64,000 bases of DNA from Aurifilum marmelostoma (lineage: Eukaryota; Ascomycota; Sordariomycetes; Diaporthales; Cryphonectriaceae): assembly GCA_027559495.1 (NCBI GenBank), contig JAMXSV010000003.1, positions 1,302,001 to 1,366,000 on the forward strand. Direction: 5' to 3'. The notes under the pieces are model-generated. The model was not told where the DNA came from. It saw only the letters and a program-made list of their open reading frames with translations, and searched no databases. Shown piece after piece: positions 46,640 to 55,962 of this stretch. The translations under genes and the position numbers were made by a program. Every line of letters begins with the position of its first letter. The stretch's first letter is position 1.

Positions 46640-49294
46640 ATGGCCACAAGGCCAGCGTCGTCACCGGACGGCCGTCTGCATTGCAAGCGCCGAAGGACAG
46701 ACTCAAGAGCTGAGTCTGATTCAGAGTCAGAGCACGAAGGGGAACTCGAGCTTCATCGAGAGAGCAATGGACTGAGAGCATTGCTTCAGAACGGCAAGGA
46801 AGACATGCGGGTAGATCAGGATCTCGAACCCTACGCTCTTATCGTCCATCAGGTTCTCTGCTCTCGGCAGGCAGCCTCACATGCTCACCACGTACCCACG
46901 GCATCCTTCTTGGACGAGCCTCACCTGTACGCGGGAGACAATAAGACGCATCCCCTCCGAGGCAACATACCAATCAAGGATGTACAGTTTTACAGAGAAG
47001 ACAGTCCCGGCATCAGCTTTGTGGTAGAGCGATATTACGACTGCATACAGTACAATGAATCACCAGAAATCTCATCTCAGTTCCAGAGACTTGTGGATCC
47101 CTCTTTTCATGCGAAAATCCCGGCCCAAGTACGGCCGTACCTCTCTGTCCTCGTCTCGGACACGAAAGCGGCAGTGCCGACACAAGAGAGGATCACGTTC
47201 ATCTCATCAGACTTGACTGATGCTATGGAAGCAGCCCAGCAGATATCCCATGCCAGTAGGGCCCAGCAGCAGCCGTCTGCCTTGTTGGCAGATTGGAACA
47301 TTACAGAGAATCTGGATGCGCCATACTTGCAGTTTTATCATGCGCGAGATTTTCTCGAGGCTCGTCGGAAGGACCTGGGTCCTCAGGACCGCCGACAGAT
47401 TGGTGTTCTCCTAGATTACCTGCGCTGTTGGCTTGGCGAGGCTTACGATGAAGCAGACAGCCTCTTCGAGCAGGGCTATTTCACCGAAGGCCACTTCCAC
47501 AAGCTCTTTGGGCCAGGAGATGTTGTCGCAGTCCATCAGAACGGACATGAGATTGCTCTGGCGATACAGGCTTGTCCACGACCGAACGCATTGCCGATCA
47601 GGCTCAGCTGTGAGACTTGGGCCTTTGACGGCGCCTTTCACAAAGAAGTTCAGAGTATATCAGTCAACCTGCCTGCAGACCATGAGCCGGGCACGAAGAT
47701 GAGCATTTCCTCGCTGGCAGTCATCCCGCTACGGTTCGACAGAACCGGGCTGAGGGAAAAATTGAAGCAGCGAGGGGAGTACTTCTGGAAGTGCCGACGC
47801 GGACGGCTGGTCACTTCGACCGGCCCCAAACGTGGATTCGATATTCAAGTGGTATGTTGCATGAAGTATTGCTGAGCACACAGGCGGACTCGCCTTCAGT
47901 TCCCCCTGTGAAATCTAGCTGACTGTTCCCAAGAACAACCCGAGATATATGATCGACATGGAAACATATAATGCTTTTCACGGCGAAGAAGACGAAGTTC
48001 GTAACCAGGCAGACACCCTTCCCTGGCGAGGCGACTTGACACCAGAGGAAATGCAGAGCGAGAACCCGCCTCCTGGGAACTTCTCCCTCCTCCTCCCGCC
48101 GACCATCAAGGCGTTCAGATTTCATGACAAGAAGTGGAGTATGCACTGCGACCCAGCGTTGAGCACTGGACGACATGCTAATGGATCCACTCGAACGTAG
48201 AAACCCTGGCTGTGGATCATCTCCAAGACATAAATTGGGATAGAGAAGCGTTCAAGAAGCTGGTCTTTGATAAACAGAAGAAAAAGCTCATACAAGCACT
48301 AGTGATGAATCATGTCGTGAATAGCTCCTCGGCGGATATCATCGAGAGCAAAGGCAACGGCCTCGGTAAGAACACTCTTCCTCGGCCCCCTCCTGACGAC
48401 GAAATCTTGTGCGTTGCAAACAAGCTGAGAATCTCTCAACTGCGACAGTCATACTGCTGCATGGGCCACCGGGAACCGGCAAGACTCTGACTGCAGAAAG
48501 CGTGGCGGAGTTCTCAAAACGACCTTTGTACCGCCTGACTTCAGGAGACATCGGCACAGATCCTGAGATAGTTGAGAAAAGTCTGGAGCACATCTTCTAC
48601 CTAGGAAATATCTGGAAAGCAGGTTAGTGAAGTCCCAAGAGGGTTGTCTTCCCCTCGAACAGGCCCCTTCTGAACCAAGGGTCCTTGATTTAGTGGTACT
48701 GCTTGACGAATGCGAGGTCTTCATGGAGGAGAGGGTCCCAACAGACCTGAAGCGAAATGCGCTTGTGTCGGTTTTCCTCAGGGCGCTGGAATACTACGAT
48801 GGTATCCTCATCCTCACATCCAACAGAGGTATGTTACTTGCTAGTTATTGGTTTCCGTGGCCATGCCGCAAGAGGGCTGACTCGACCATGCCACAGTGGG
48901 AACCTTCGACGAGGCTTTCAAGTCCCGGATGCATCTCGCCATGTACTACCCCACTCTGGAACAGGATGACCGCGAGGAAATCTGGTCCAACTTCTTCCAG
49001 AAACTCGCGGACGAGAAGGACCAGGATCCATCCCTGGACATTGACGTCAAGGGCCTGATGAGCAGCACCCAGAGCCTTGCGCAGCACAAGATCAACGGCA
49101 GGCAGATCAGAAACGCCATACGGACTGCGAGACAGCTGGCCTTGTTTGACCACGAGACGTTCTCGGCGAGCCACATCCGCGACTGTATCAAGGTGATAAA
49201 GGAGTTTGAGAAGTATGTTGAGGATACACAAGGCGAGTCCTCCACCAAGCGGGCGGAGCTCACTGGCATACGCAAGCATCCAGAGTTTGAATAG
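46640..49294 (+). CDS. DUF7025-type AAA ATPase
   Basis: Six exons: 46640-47851, 47919-48138, 48201-48365, 48449-48622, 48694-48828 and 48897-49294; about 767 residues, phases consistent. The start at 46640 has an ideal context (ACCATGG). The N-terminal half carries the DUF7025 region typical of a large fungal AAA family (GVLLDYLRCWLGEAYDEADS, then FGPGDVVAV). The C-terminal AAA domain is complete: Walker A HGPPGTGKT (about residue 540), Walker B VVLLDE (about 593), sensor-1 LTSNR (about 634) and arginine-finger-like FKSRMH. Introns cut directly before or after these motifs, and each splice rebuilds them. The family resembles Bcs1/ATAD-like remodellers, but its cellular role is not established. 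It lies divergent to an NLR-like gene. Confidence 0.88.
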
Positions 49295-49831
49295 CTCTGC
49301 GTTGTGAGAACCGATTTTCTCCTATCTGATCTTCTTACCTCTTCTGCTTCGTTCTAGTAATGTTGTGGTATGTCTGATAATTACCAGACAAATCGATTGC
49401 TTTGACTTTCCGGCTGCAGCTTTACAAATCGGACATGAACAGTGCGCACTCAGTAATGGAGGAGTCACAGCTTCCTGCATACTTATTTCTAGACGGAGTC
49501 ACTTTATGTACAAGAGCAAATTATGCTTATTGTTTTCTACTTCATTTGAACTGTTTGTATGATGATCCTCGTTGGTCAGACATATCTGATGAATCTTCGA
49601 ATGAATCGAGCCAAACAATGTTTAATCACGAATTTTCCCATACTCAAAGCGTTAAATCAACGTTCATGTATACTCATGAGTCCTTACTGAGGCGAAAATG
49701 GTATCGATCTCATGCTATATATAGAAAGAGGCTCTTGAAGCGTCACGATCAGATCTTAGATGTCTTTCCCACCGGCCACATGGTCTTCGCTCATCGCTGA
49801 TCGATCCGCAACTCTTCTGACAAGCAGATTA
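49295..49831. other. AT-rich intergenic
   Basis: 537 bases, clearly more AT-rich than the flanking exons. A 132-codon frame at 49402-49800 has an ATG but no features and unlikely composition. No gene called. Confidence 0.5.
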
Positions 49832-50326
49832 TCAATTCTTTCGCTTATCATCCAAATAAGGTTTGTACTCTTCCGGGCTAAAGTCCGGATTGTGATAGTG
49901 TGCCCTGTTGAAGTGCGAGTTTCTGAACATAGGTGTCCCCGCGCGGTGAAGTGCGCCATCAAATTGTGATGCCAGCCACCTGTAACCCTCACCGAAAGAG
50001 TTGGTTGTCGGGTGAATCGCAGGCCAGATCAGCCCCGGTCCTCGTTTGGAATGGTCCTCCTCATTCTCTCCATCGCCGCCAGAGCTCGGTGGTGGGATAT
50101 ACGCGGTCGATCGCGACTCGGATGGGTTCGGCTGGGGTTTGACCTTGGGAGCCGGCCTCGGACCGCTGGGGGAGTCTCCTTTGAAGGCGAGAAGGCGCTT
50201 CTTGAAAACTTTGCGGTCTTCTGTATAGTCGTCCGAGATAGTCCAGAGCACTTTTGTGTCCTTTCTCTTGCGCTTTGGGGGTTTGCGAGACGACCTCATC
50301 CAGGATGGCAAGGGAGGACTAATCAT
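49832..50326 (-). CDS. WTxSEDxTDD-motif protein A (164 aa)
   Basis: Intronless, 164 residues from the ATG at 50326 (the frame opens further but without ATG). It starts MISPPLPSWMRSS, then a basic NLS-like KPPKRKRKDTK, then the shared motif: VLWTISDDYTEDRKV followed by KKRLLAF. The centre is Pro/Ser/Gly-rich. The C-terminus is a short folded-looking segment (FGEGYRWLASQFDGALHRAG, FNRAHYHNPDFSPEEY) that I do not recognise. The first of three minus-strand genes in 4.6 kb that share only the N-terminal motif. Basic stretches suggest a nuclear protein; nothing more can be said. Confidence 0.65.
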   Translation of the reverse strand: MISPPLPSWMRSSRKPPKRKRKDTKVLWTISDDYTEDRKVFKKRLLAFKGDSPSGPRPAPKVKPQPNPSESRSTAYIPPPSSGGDGENEEDHSKRGPGLIWPAIHPTTNSFGEGYRWLASQFDGALHRAGTPMFRNSHFNRAHYHNPDFSPEEYKPYLDDKRKN

Positions 50327-51490
50327 GGCGCTGAGAGGCGATTCCACGTGAAGTCGGCGAGAAGAGCCCCTTAAATCGATATGAGATGAAAAGGTGGTGT
50401 GTCCTTATGCGGTCGGGGAGCACACGATGACCGGATCAAGCTCTGAGAAGAGGTATAATCTTCTGTTGACTGAGGAGCGAGAAGCACGGTTTACGACCGG
50501 CCCTGTCAGGAAAGTAAGTGGAGTGTGCTCGAAATCCAACAGAGCGAGATCTTACGGTCCCTCGAGGATTTAATGAACCAGAACCATGGCTCACTTCCAA
50601 GTTGAACTAATTATATCAATCAAGCCTAGGCCAGCTGAACAGACGCCTCAAAACATATCTAGCGAGACTAGAGAACCTCTTGGCGTAAATCGATGGCTTA
50701 TTGGCGATTGTCAGGCGGTCCTGGCGGGCTTTCGACTGGACAGGAGGTGGTCCGGGACGAGGCGGCTGTGCAGTAGCTGCAGGCTCTAGTCTGCCACATA
50801 GCCACCTTCTGTGAAATGTGCGGATTTGTTTTTCCTGGGTTTGGCCAGGGACACGCGACTGCGCACAGAAAGTCTTGTCAGTGCACAAGGAAACGGCTGC
50901 ATGGATATTCCTACAGATTGGATCTTCCTCGAGGCACAAGTACCAGGCGTTACATTTATCCCAGCCAGACGGAAGTGGAAGCACGCATGCATATATGAAT
51001 ATAAATTAGCCCATGCCTTGGGACGCTGTCGTCAATAGAACAAAAAGCCTAAGATGGAGGTGTGACATTTTGAGATTGCATCTGTAGAATCTCGCTGTTA
51101 TATTCACTAATTAGAGTAATGGGATCTTGATCGAAGCTCTGGTCCGTGGTGAAAGAAGTCCGAGCTCGGTGTCGAAGTTCAACGCCTTGATATGTGCGAG
51201 TAATCGCTGGTCGTACTCCTTACATATCTCGTCACAACTATCAAGACGACGGAGGCATCATGCCATTTTGTGCTATGGACCAATTATACAGCAGAAAGAC
51301 AGCATTTGTGTGGCTCGCCTTGTCCAAAAGTGCCAGATCATATTACTTCATTGGTTCATCTCTGCTTCCCTGCCTTGGCTTAAGCTTCTATCGTAGGCAG
51401 GGTGATTGCGCTGTTCAGGGCTAGTCAATTTAAAATTCAATTTTTCATGATAGCGCGAGGCCCTTGCATTCAGATGGATCGAATGATTTC
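50327..51490. other. AT-rich intergenic within the motif cluster
   Basis: About 1.16 kb, AT-rich, no supported gene. Frames are short and inconsistent. Confidence 0.55.
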
Positions 51491-52993
51491 CTACTCTAGA
51501 AGAGGGAGACCCTCTTTCCCGGAGGCCACCTCCACGGCTCGCAGCCCACAGTGCTCCAAGTGGTCATAGACGTCTTGTGCATTGCTGAAGGTGAGCGAGC
51601 AGATGGGGCACTTGCCGTTGATACCAGTCTTGTAGCCACGGACAGGCTTAATCTTGCTGCTGTTACTACTGTTAGGTGGGTTCGGCACGGCCTCGTGGAC
51701 AGCCGTCAAGTGCCTCTTGAAGACATCCACGCGATTGAACATTCTCTCGAGCGCTGTTCCTTGGCCGGGGCAGAAAGTACAGCCTAGTATTCCTCTGTAA
51801 TGCGATACAGCGTGTCGGTTCTTATCGTATCTCCGCGCGAAGCCCTTGGTATGGTATTCGCATGTTGGTACTGGACATTTCTCAGGGCGCTCCGTCTGGT
51901 GCGTCAATACGTGCGCCTTGAGGTCTCTGAAGTACCTGCCGCACTCGGGATGTGTGCATATGTGCTCCTCCTCAGATTCGGTATCGCTGCATCTTGACAT
52001 CTGTTCTTCTAATACTGGGGCTAGTTCGGACGAGAGGTGGTCGCCGGGGTTGGCTGTGGGTAAGGGTCTTTGTCTTCCAACTACATTCCTCATCTGTGGC
52101 AAGGGTGAGGTCAAGGAGGGTGAGATTTGCAAGGCGGATGGTGATGCATGCCGGGTGTCGTCTTTGATAATAGATCCTCTTTGGTTTGTGGACGCGACGT
52201 TTTTGAAGGACTGCTGCTTGTCTCTGGACGGGGGAGGAAGGAATGGGGACCGAGTCCGGGTAAAGGCGCTGGATCTGGGCCTTGCTGGCGAGGGAATGTG
52301 CGCTCGGTCTTCCAGCTCGTGTCGTCGGGGCCTACTTTTCAACGAGGGTTTCCGGTTCACCAAGAAATCCATCTCTTGAACATCAGGAGACGGGGATCTC
52401 TCAGCACTGGCTGCCATCTCCAGCGTTCGAGCCGGCGGAGATGGTACGTTGAAGTAGGCCCGCGCGGCGGGGATCATCTGCTCGCCAGGAATGGTAAAGT
52501 AATCCGCGACTGATACTTCTCGAGACGCAGATTTGTCGAGCATATTCGAGGGCGGTGTCTGTTGTTTCAGGAGCTTGAGCCGCAGGATCATGCGCTCGCG
52601 CGCGCGCAGCTCGAGCTCGTACCTTTCGCGATTGCTGTGCGGCGGGGACATGCGCAGCAGCTTCTCGTCGATCGAATCCAGACTTGCCTCGATCTTGCGG
52701 CGCCTGTGGGCATCATCCTCGGCCCGTATCCTAGATTTGGACTGCTGAAGCACCTTCTTCCTGGGTGCTGGACGGCGCGTCTCGAGCACTTCTTGTTCTT
52801 CGGCCCTTCTCTGAGACTGGGCGTGCCGGAGCGGCGTCTTCTCGTAGGCCATACAGCGCTTCTTGGATACTGCCAGTTCGTCGGTATGGTCTTCTGAGAC
52901 GGTATATAGTACTCTCTTCCTCCCCGTGCCCTTGTTGGGGGAGCGTGTAGGGTGGACTCGTGTCCGTAGATGGGGAGGGAGAAAGGGGGGCAT
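51491..52993 (-). CDS. C2H2 zinc finger protein with the WTxSEDxTDD motif (protein B)
   Basis: Intronless, 500 residues. It starts MPPFLPPHLRTR; the shared motif at residues 30-51 reads YTVSEDHTDELAV then KKRCMAYE. A basic helical stretch (RMSPPHSNRERYELELRARE) and a long Ser/Pro/Arg-rich disordered part follow. Zinc fingers lie in the last third: CTHPECGRYFRDLKAHVLTH (about 345-365), CPVPTCEYHTKGFARRYDKN with H-x3-H (about 372-400), CTFCPG...RHLTAVH (about 405-433) and a last CPICSLTFSNAQDVYDHLEH-C. This finger array occurs in many filamentous fungi, probably in DNA-binding regulators. The motif at the front has no known function. Antisense frames over it are shadows. Confidence 0.82.
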   Translation of the reverse strand: MPPFLPPHLRTRVHPTRSPNKGTGRKRVLYTVSEDHTDELAVSKKRCMAYEKTPLRHAQSQRRAEEQEVLETRRPAPRKKVLQQSKSRIRAEDDAHRRRKIEASLDSIDEKLLRMSPPHSNRERYELELRARERMILRLKLLKQQTPPSNMLDKSASREVSVADYFTIPGEQMIPAARAYFNVPSPPARTLEMAASAERSPSPDVQEMDFLVNRKPSLKSRPRRHELEDRAHIPSPARPRSSAFTRTRSPFLPPPSRDKQQSFKNVASTNQRGSIIKDDTRHASPSALQISPSLTSPLPQMRNVVGRQRPLPTANPGDHLSSELAPVLEEQMSRCSDTESEEEHICTHPECGRYFRDLKAHVLTHQTERPEKCPVPTCEYHTKGFARRYDKNRHAVSHYRGILGCTFCPGQGTALERMFNRVDVFKRHLTAVHEAVPNPPNSSNSSKIKPVRGYKTGINGKCPICSLTFSNAQDVYDHLEHCGLRAVEVASGKEGLPLLE

Positions 52994-53799
52994 TGCGAGT
53001 GCCTGAGGCGCCCCGGGGGCCAGAATCGGGGATGCGAGATTGTTTGGATTGTCCTAGGCTTAACGGGTAACATTCAGCGTAGGCCGACACTCTAGCACAT
53101 ATGGTCAGTCCAGTGGAGCTCAACATAGGATAACGCAACAATGAGAGAACTCACTGTGATATGTCGCGAAGCGCTTAATCACTGTTCTAACGCGAGCACG
53201 TGGGCTGTACCAAACGTTGGCGTTGCGAGGTATGATATAGTCTGGCTGCGTTTCGAATACCAAGACCTTGACTTTTTTGCTGTCATGAACAAATCGATCG
53301 GAGAGTGATGGGCTATCCACGAGAATCGAGGTCTGTTGTTGCGTCGCTGCGAGGGGAGTGGAGGTCGTCGGCTGTCAGCTCCTCTGCCTCCGCCTACAGT
53401 AAGCGCTCCGCCCATTGGCTCGGGTGGGCCTGCTGATTCCAGCCCGTACATGCAGCTGAGGGTTGTGCTGCAGCCTGATGGGGTGCACCAGGCAAAGCCC
53501 CATGGCATGCGAGTGTATGTGAAAAGCTTCAGAATGTGGCACACTGCTCGCCCCACTGGTATTCTTTCACCAGCATTTCCTTTCATCCAAGAGAGGCTTG
53601 ATACAGGTGTCGCCAGTCTCCGACCTGAAGTGCCGCCCAAGGGGCATCAGCCCGCTTGCGGTCGATACCTTGCCTGGCCTCTGTTCCGGTGAGGCGAACG
53701 GCCAGTACTTTCCGCGTGCATGGGCTGGCGTATCCTGCTGAGCAAGAGCAAAGTCTATTTCATTGTTGCTGTCTTCCGCTCAGCACGAGCCAGAGCAAA
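52994..53799. other. Intergenic within the motif cluster
   Basis: About 0.8 kb. A plus-strand frame at 53336-53692 (118 codons) is not supported by any feature. Nothing else recognised. Confidence 0.5.
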
Positions 53800-54420
53800 C
53801 TATTGTTTCTCGAGATCTGATGCCTTCTCAATCTGAACTGGAGAGCCGTCACTGGAAGATCGAGCGGCCTCTTCCACGCCCTGAAAATCTTCGGGCGGCC
53901 TTGGTGCCCGATCACCGAGGCCAAGGCTACGGACCTCCGCCCGGAGTTCAGCCACCATCTCTAGCAGTAAGTTTTTCTCGTGGTGTAATTTTTCGTTCTC
54001 GTTTGCCAGAACGTTGACCAATTCCTCGTAAGAATTCGCGGGAAGAGTGAATTTGGCATTCTTTTCACGCTCCCCCGGCCGGCTTCTCAGCTGCTCGTCC
54101 CCATCCTCCGCTGTTAGCAACTTCACCGAGCTACCTGGCGCGAGATTGACACTGAGACGAGGCGGAAAGGAGGCATTAGGTACCCGCTGCCGCCGGTGAC
54201 CTTGGCTCGAATCACCGATGAGATTTTGGTGCACAGGTGCTGTGACTGATGAAGAGTTCTTCCGAGAACTGTATAGCCTTTCATGGGCCCAGTGGCGCCT
54301 TTTGATGACCTTATGATCATCGGTATGGTCTTCTGAGATGGTCCATCTGACACCCTTCCTCGATGTTTCTGCACCGAGAAAGGCCAACGACTCCGCTCGC
54401 GATGGTGGGGATGGCGACAT
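53800..54420 (-). CDS. Coiled-coil protein with the WTxSEDxTDD motif (protein C)
   Basis: Intronless, 206 residues. It starts MSPSPPSRAESLAFLGAE; the motif at residues 26-47 reads WTISEDHTDDHKV then KRRHWAHE. A polar Ser/Arg-rich linker follows. A leucine-zipper-like coiled coil lies at about residues 128-165 (YEELVNVLANENEKLHHEKN then LLLEMVAELRAEVRSLG), with an acidic tail. The coiled coil next to basic residues recalls bZIP dimer modules, but no bZIP basic region is seen. Its first ten residues match the broken locus at 21.8 kb in SRAE and nearby Pro/Ser, so those two are the closest pair of the family. Confidence 0.7.
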   Translation of the reverse strand: MSPSPPSRAESLAFLGAETSRKGVRWTISEDHTDDHKVIKRRHWAHERLYSSRKNSSSVTAPVHQNLIGDSSQGHRRQRVPNASFPPRLSVNLAPGSSVKLLTAEDGDEQLRSRPGEREKNAKFTLPANSYEELVNVLANENEKLHHEKNLLLEMVAELRAEVRSLGLGDRAPRPPEDFQGVEEAARSSSDGSPVQIEKASDLEKQ

Positions 54421-54945
54421 TGGAAGCGTGCTGATGAAGCGTCGAGGCCAAGAAAATGAATGAGGCCAATCTTGTTCGATTCAGACTGCTTCGGTCCCTT
54501 GAAGAACCGTAATGTTATGACCAACAGATTGAGGGTTGATTCTTGGGGATTTGGTGATGAGCGGCCTTGGGCCAGGTCTCTAAGCAAACACCAGGCTCAT
54601 CTCTACCAAGCGTGTCGACTATCGGACATCGCGGTCGCAGCTAAGCGCCGTCATGGCAAGTTGTTGTTGAATGGGTGCAGGACATGATAATGGAGTGATT
54701 TATTTGTTGGCGTGCTGGGTTCTGGTCGGCAGTGCCGATAGATTGCCTCGGTGGGTGGTCAGACGACCGCCTGCGATGGCGTTGGTGTAGGGCGGCTGGC
54801 CTTGCATCCTTGCGGCACTGTGCATTGGGGTGCATTCGCCGAATCCCAACGGGCCTGCAAAAATCAGGAGTGAGGTGCTGTATATCACATAGCCAGTCCT
54901 CACGGACAAGGACAATACATAAGAAGAAAGAGATGCCGTGTGATC
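54421..54945. other. Intergenic
   Basis: 525 bases between a start and a 3' end, both on the minus strand. No gene seen; it holds the promoter of motif gene C. Confidence 0.55.
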
Positions 54946-55436
54946 TCAAGGCAAAGGAAGGCAGGTGCCCATCGTCCTGTTCAACATCTCAATCGTCTTG
55001 TTGTAATGAACATAGGCCGTCTCCGAAATGCCGGTCCTGCACCTGGAGTCAGCCGTACACTCTATAACAAGAATCAAAGCTCGAGGAGGCCCCCCCAAAG
55101 GAACAGAATTCGGACGACGCACGATTTCTTGCTGTTGGTGCCGTCCACAATCTGCTTCCACGTAGGCTTGTCTTGGCTCCCCACAAAGTCCTTCCACCAC
55201 TTGACAATCAGCATGTTCTTGACAATCTTGTGCTCTATGCCGTTGTCCCTGGCGGCGTTCTTCAAGAACCAGATTGTCCGCTTGATGGCTCTCGCGTCGA
55301 ACTCGGCGCCGGGGGCGCGGAAGGCCCGGCGGAGCTGTTCGCGCACCACGGTGCTAGAGGGCTGGGAATAGCACACTGCCCTGAGGGCAGAGCGGTAGAG
55401 ATGCCTGTAGGCATGTATAATATCCTGATTGGCCAT
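54946..55436 (-). CDS. LYR-motif mitochondrial protein (DUF1763)
   Basis: Two exons, 55123-55436 and 54946-55036, split Ser codon (GTGCGT...TGCAG), intron 86 nt; 134 residues. The N-terminus MANQDIIHAYRHLYRSALRA carries an L-Y-R motif in a basic helix, the hallmark of small mitochondrial proteins that bind acyl-carrier protein and assist Fe-S insertion or complex assembly. The middle has KRTIWFLKNAARDNGIEHKI, and the second exon supplies the family C-terminus (SETAYVHYNKTIEMLNRTMG). DUF1763 proteins are conserved in Pezizomycotina; the client complex is not known to me. This is a conserved gene sitting among accessory genes. The ATG at 55436 is chosen because upstream codons of the open frame are UTR-like with a G12 run. 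Confidence 0.82.
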
Positions 55437-55962
55437 TTTGTGGGGGGGGGGGGTTGTAGTAGAGGAGAGAGTTGAGGTTCTAAGATGACTGGTGAAGTTT
55501 TTATTGCACAGTAGGTGCATTTGAGAGTTTGGCACAATGGGTGATGGGTGGGGGTGCACGGGCCACTCTTGGTGCCTTGCCTCCCCCACCACCCCCCCCC
55601 AAAAAAAATAGAGGGCAGCCTGGCTACTGCAGGGCGTGCAGGGCGCCAGGGGCTTCAGCACCATCTTCTTGGCTGGGGTTTGCTGATGCAGAGGCAAATA
55701 TATCCGTTGAACCAACACAAGGAGTGCTGGCTGCTTACTTTATCAACGTATCTCATAGTCCCTAGATACTCATGCCTCTGTATTGTCAGATCAAATACAG
55801 TCGTTTGCTATGCCTCCTCCAATCGAAGAAAAAGAGGTCACTAGACTCTTTCTCATTTGTTGCCCCCCCCTCACAGATACTGTATGACCAATCTGGGCTA
55901 ATCATACATGCCCACAGGATGTCAACCACCCCGAGTCCTCTGGTTCATCTACTCACAACAAA
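55437..55962. promoter_or_regulatory. Divergent region between DUF1763 and CxxC genes
   Basis: 526 bases with a G12 run (55442-55453) next to the DUF1763 start and mixed C/A runs near 55588-55608. No gene seen. Confidence 0.5.

Noticed and set aside
49402..49800. 132-codon AT-rich plus-strand frame after the AAA gene
   Set aside because: No recognisable feature; overlaps likely 3' UTR and spacer. It could be a small orphan but evidence is lacking.
53336..53692. 118-codon plus-strand frame in the motif cluster
   Set aside because: No domain, no motif copy on either strand, no neighbouring exon with matching phase.
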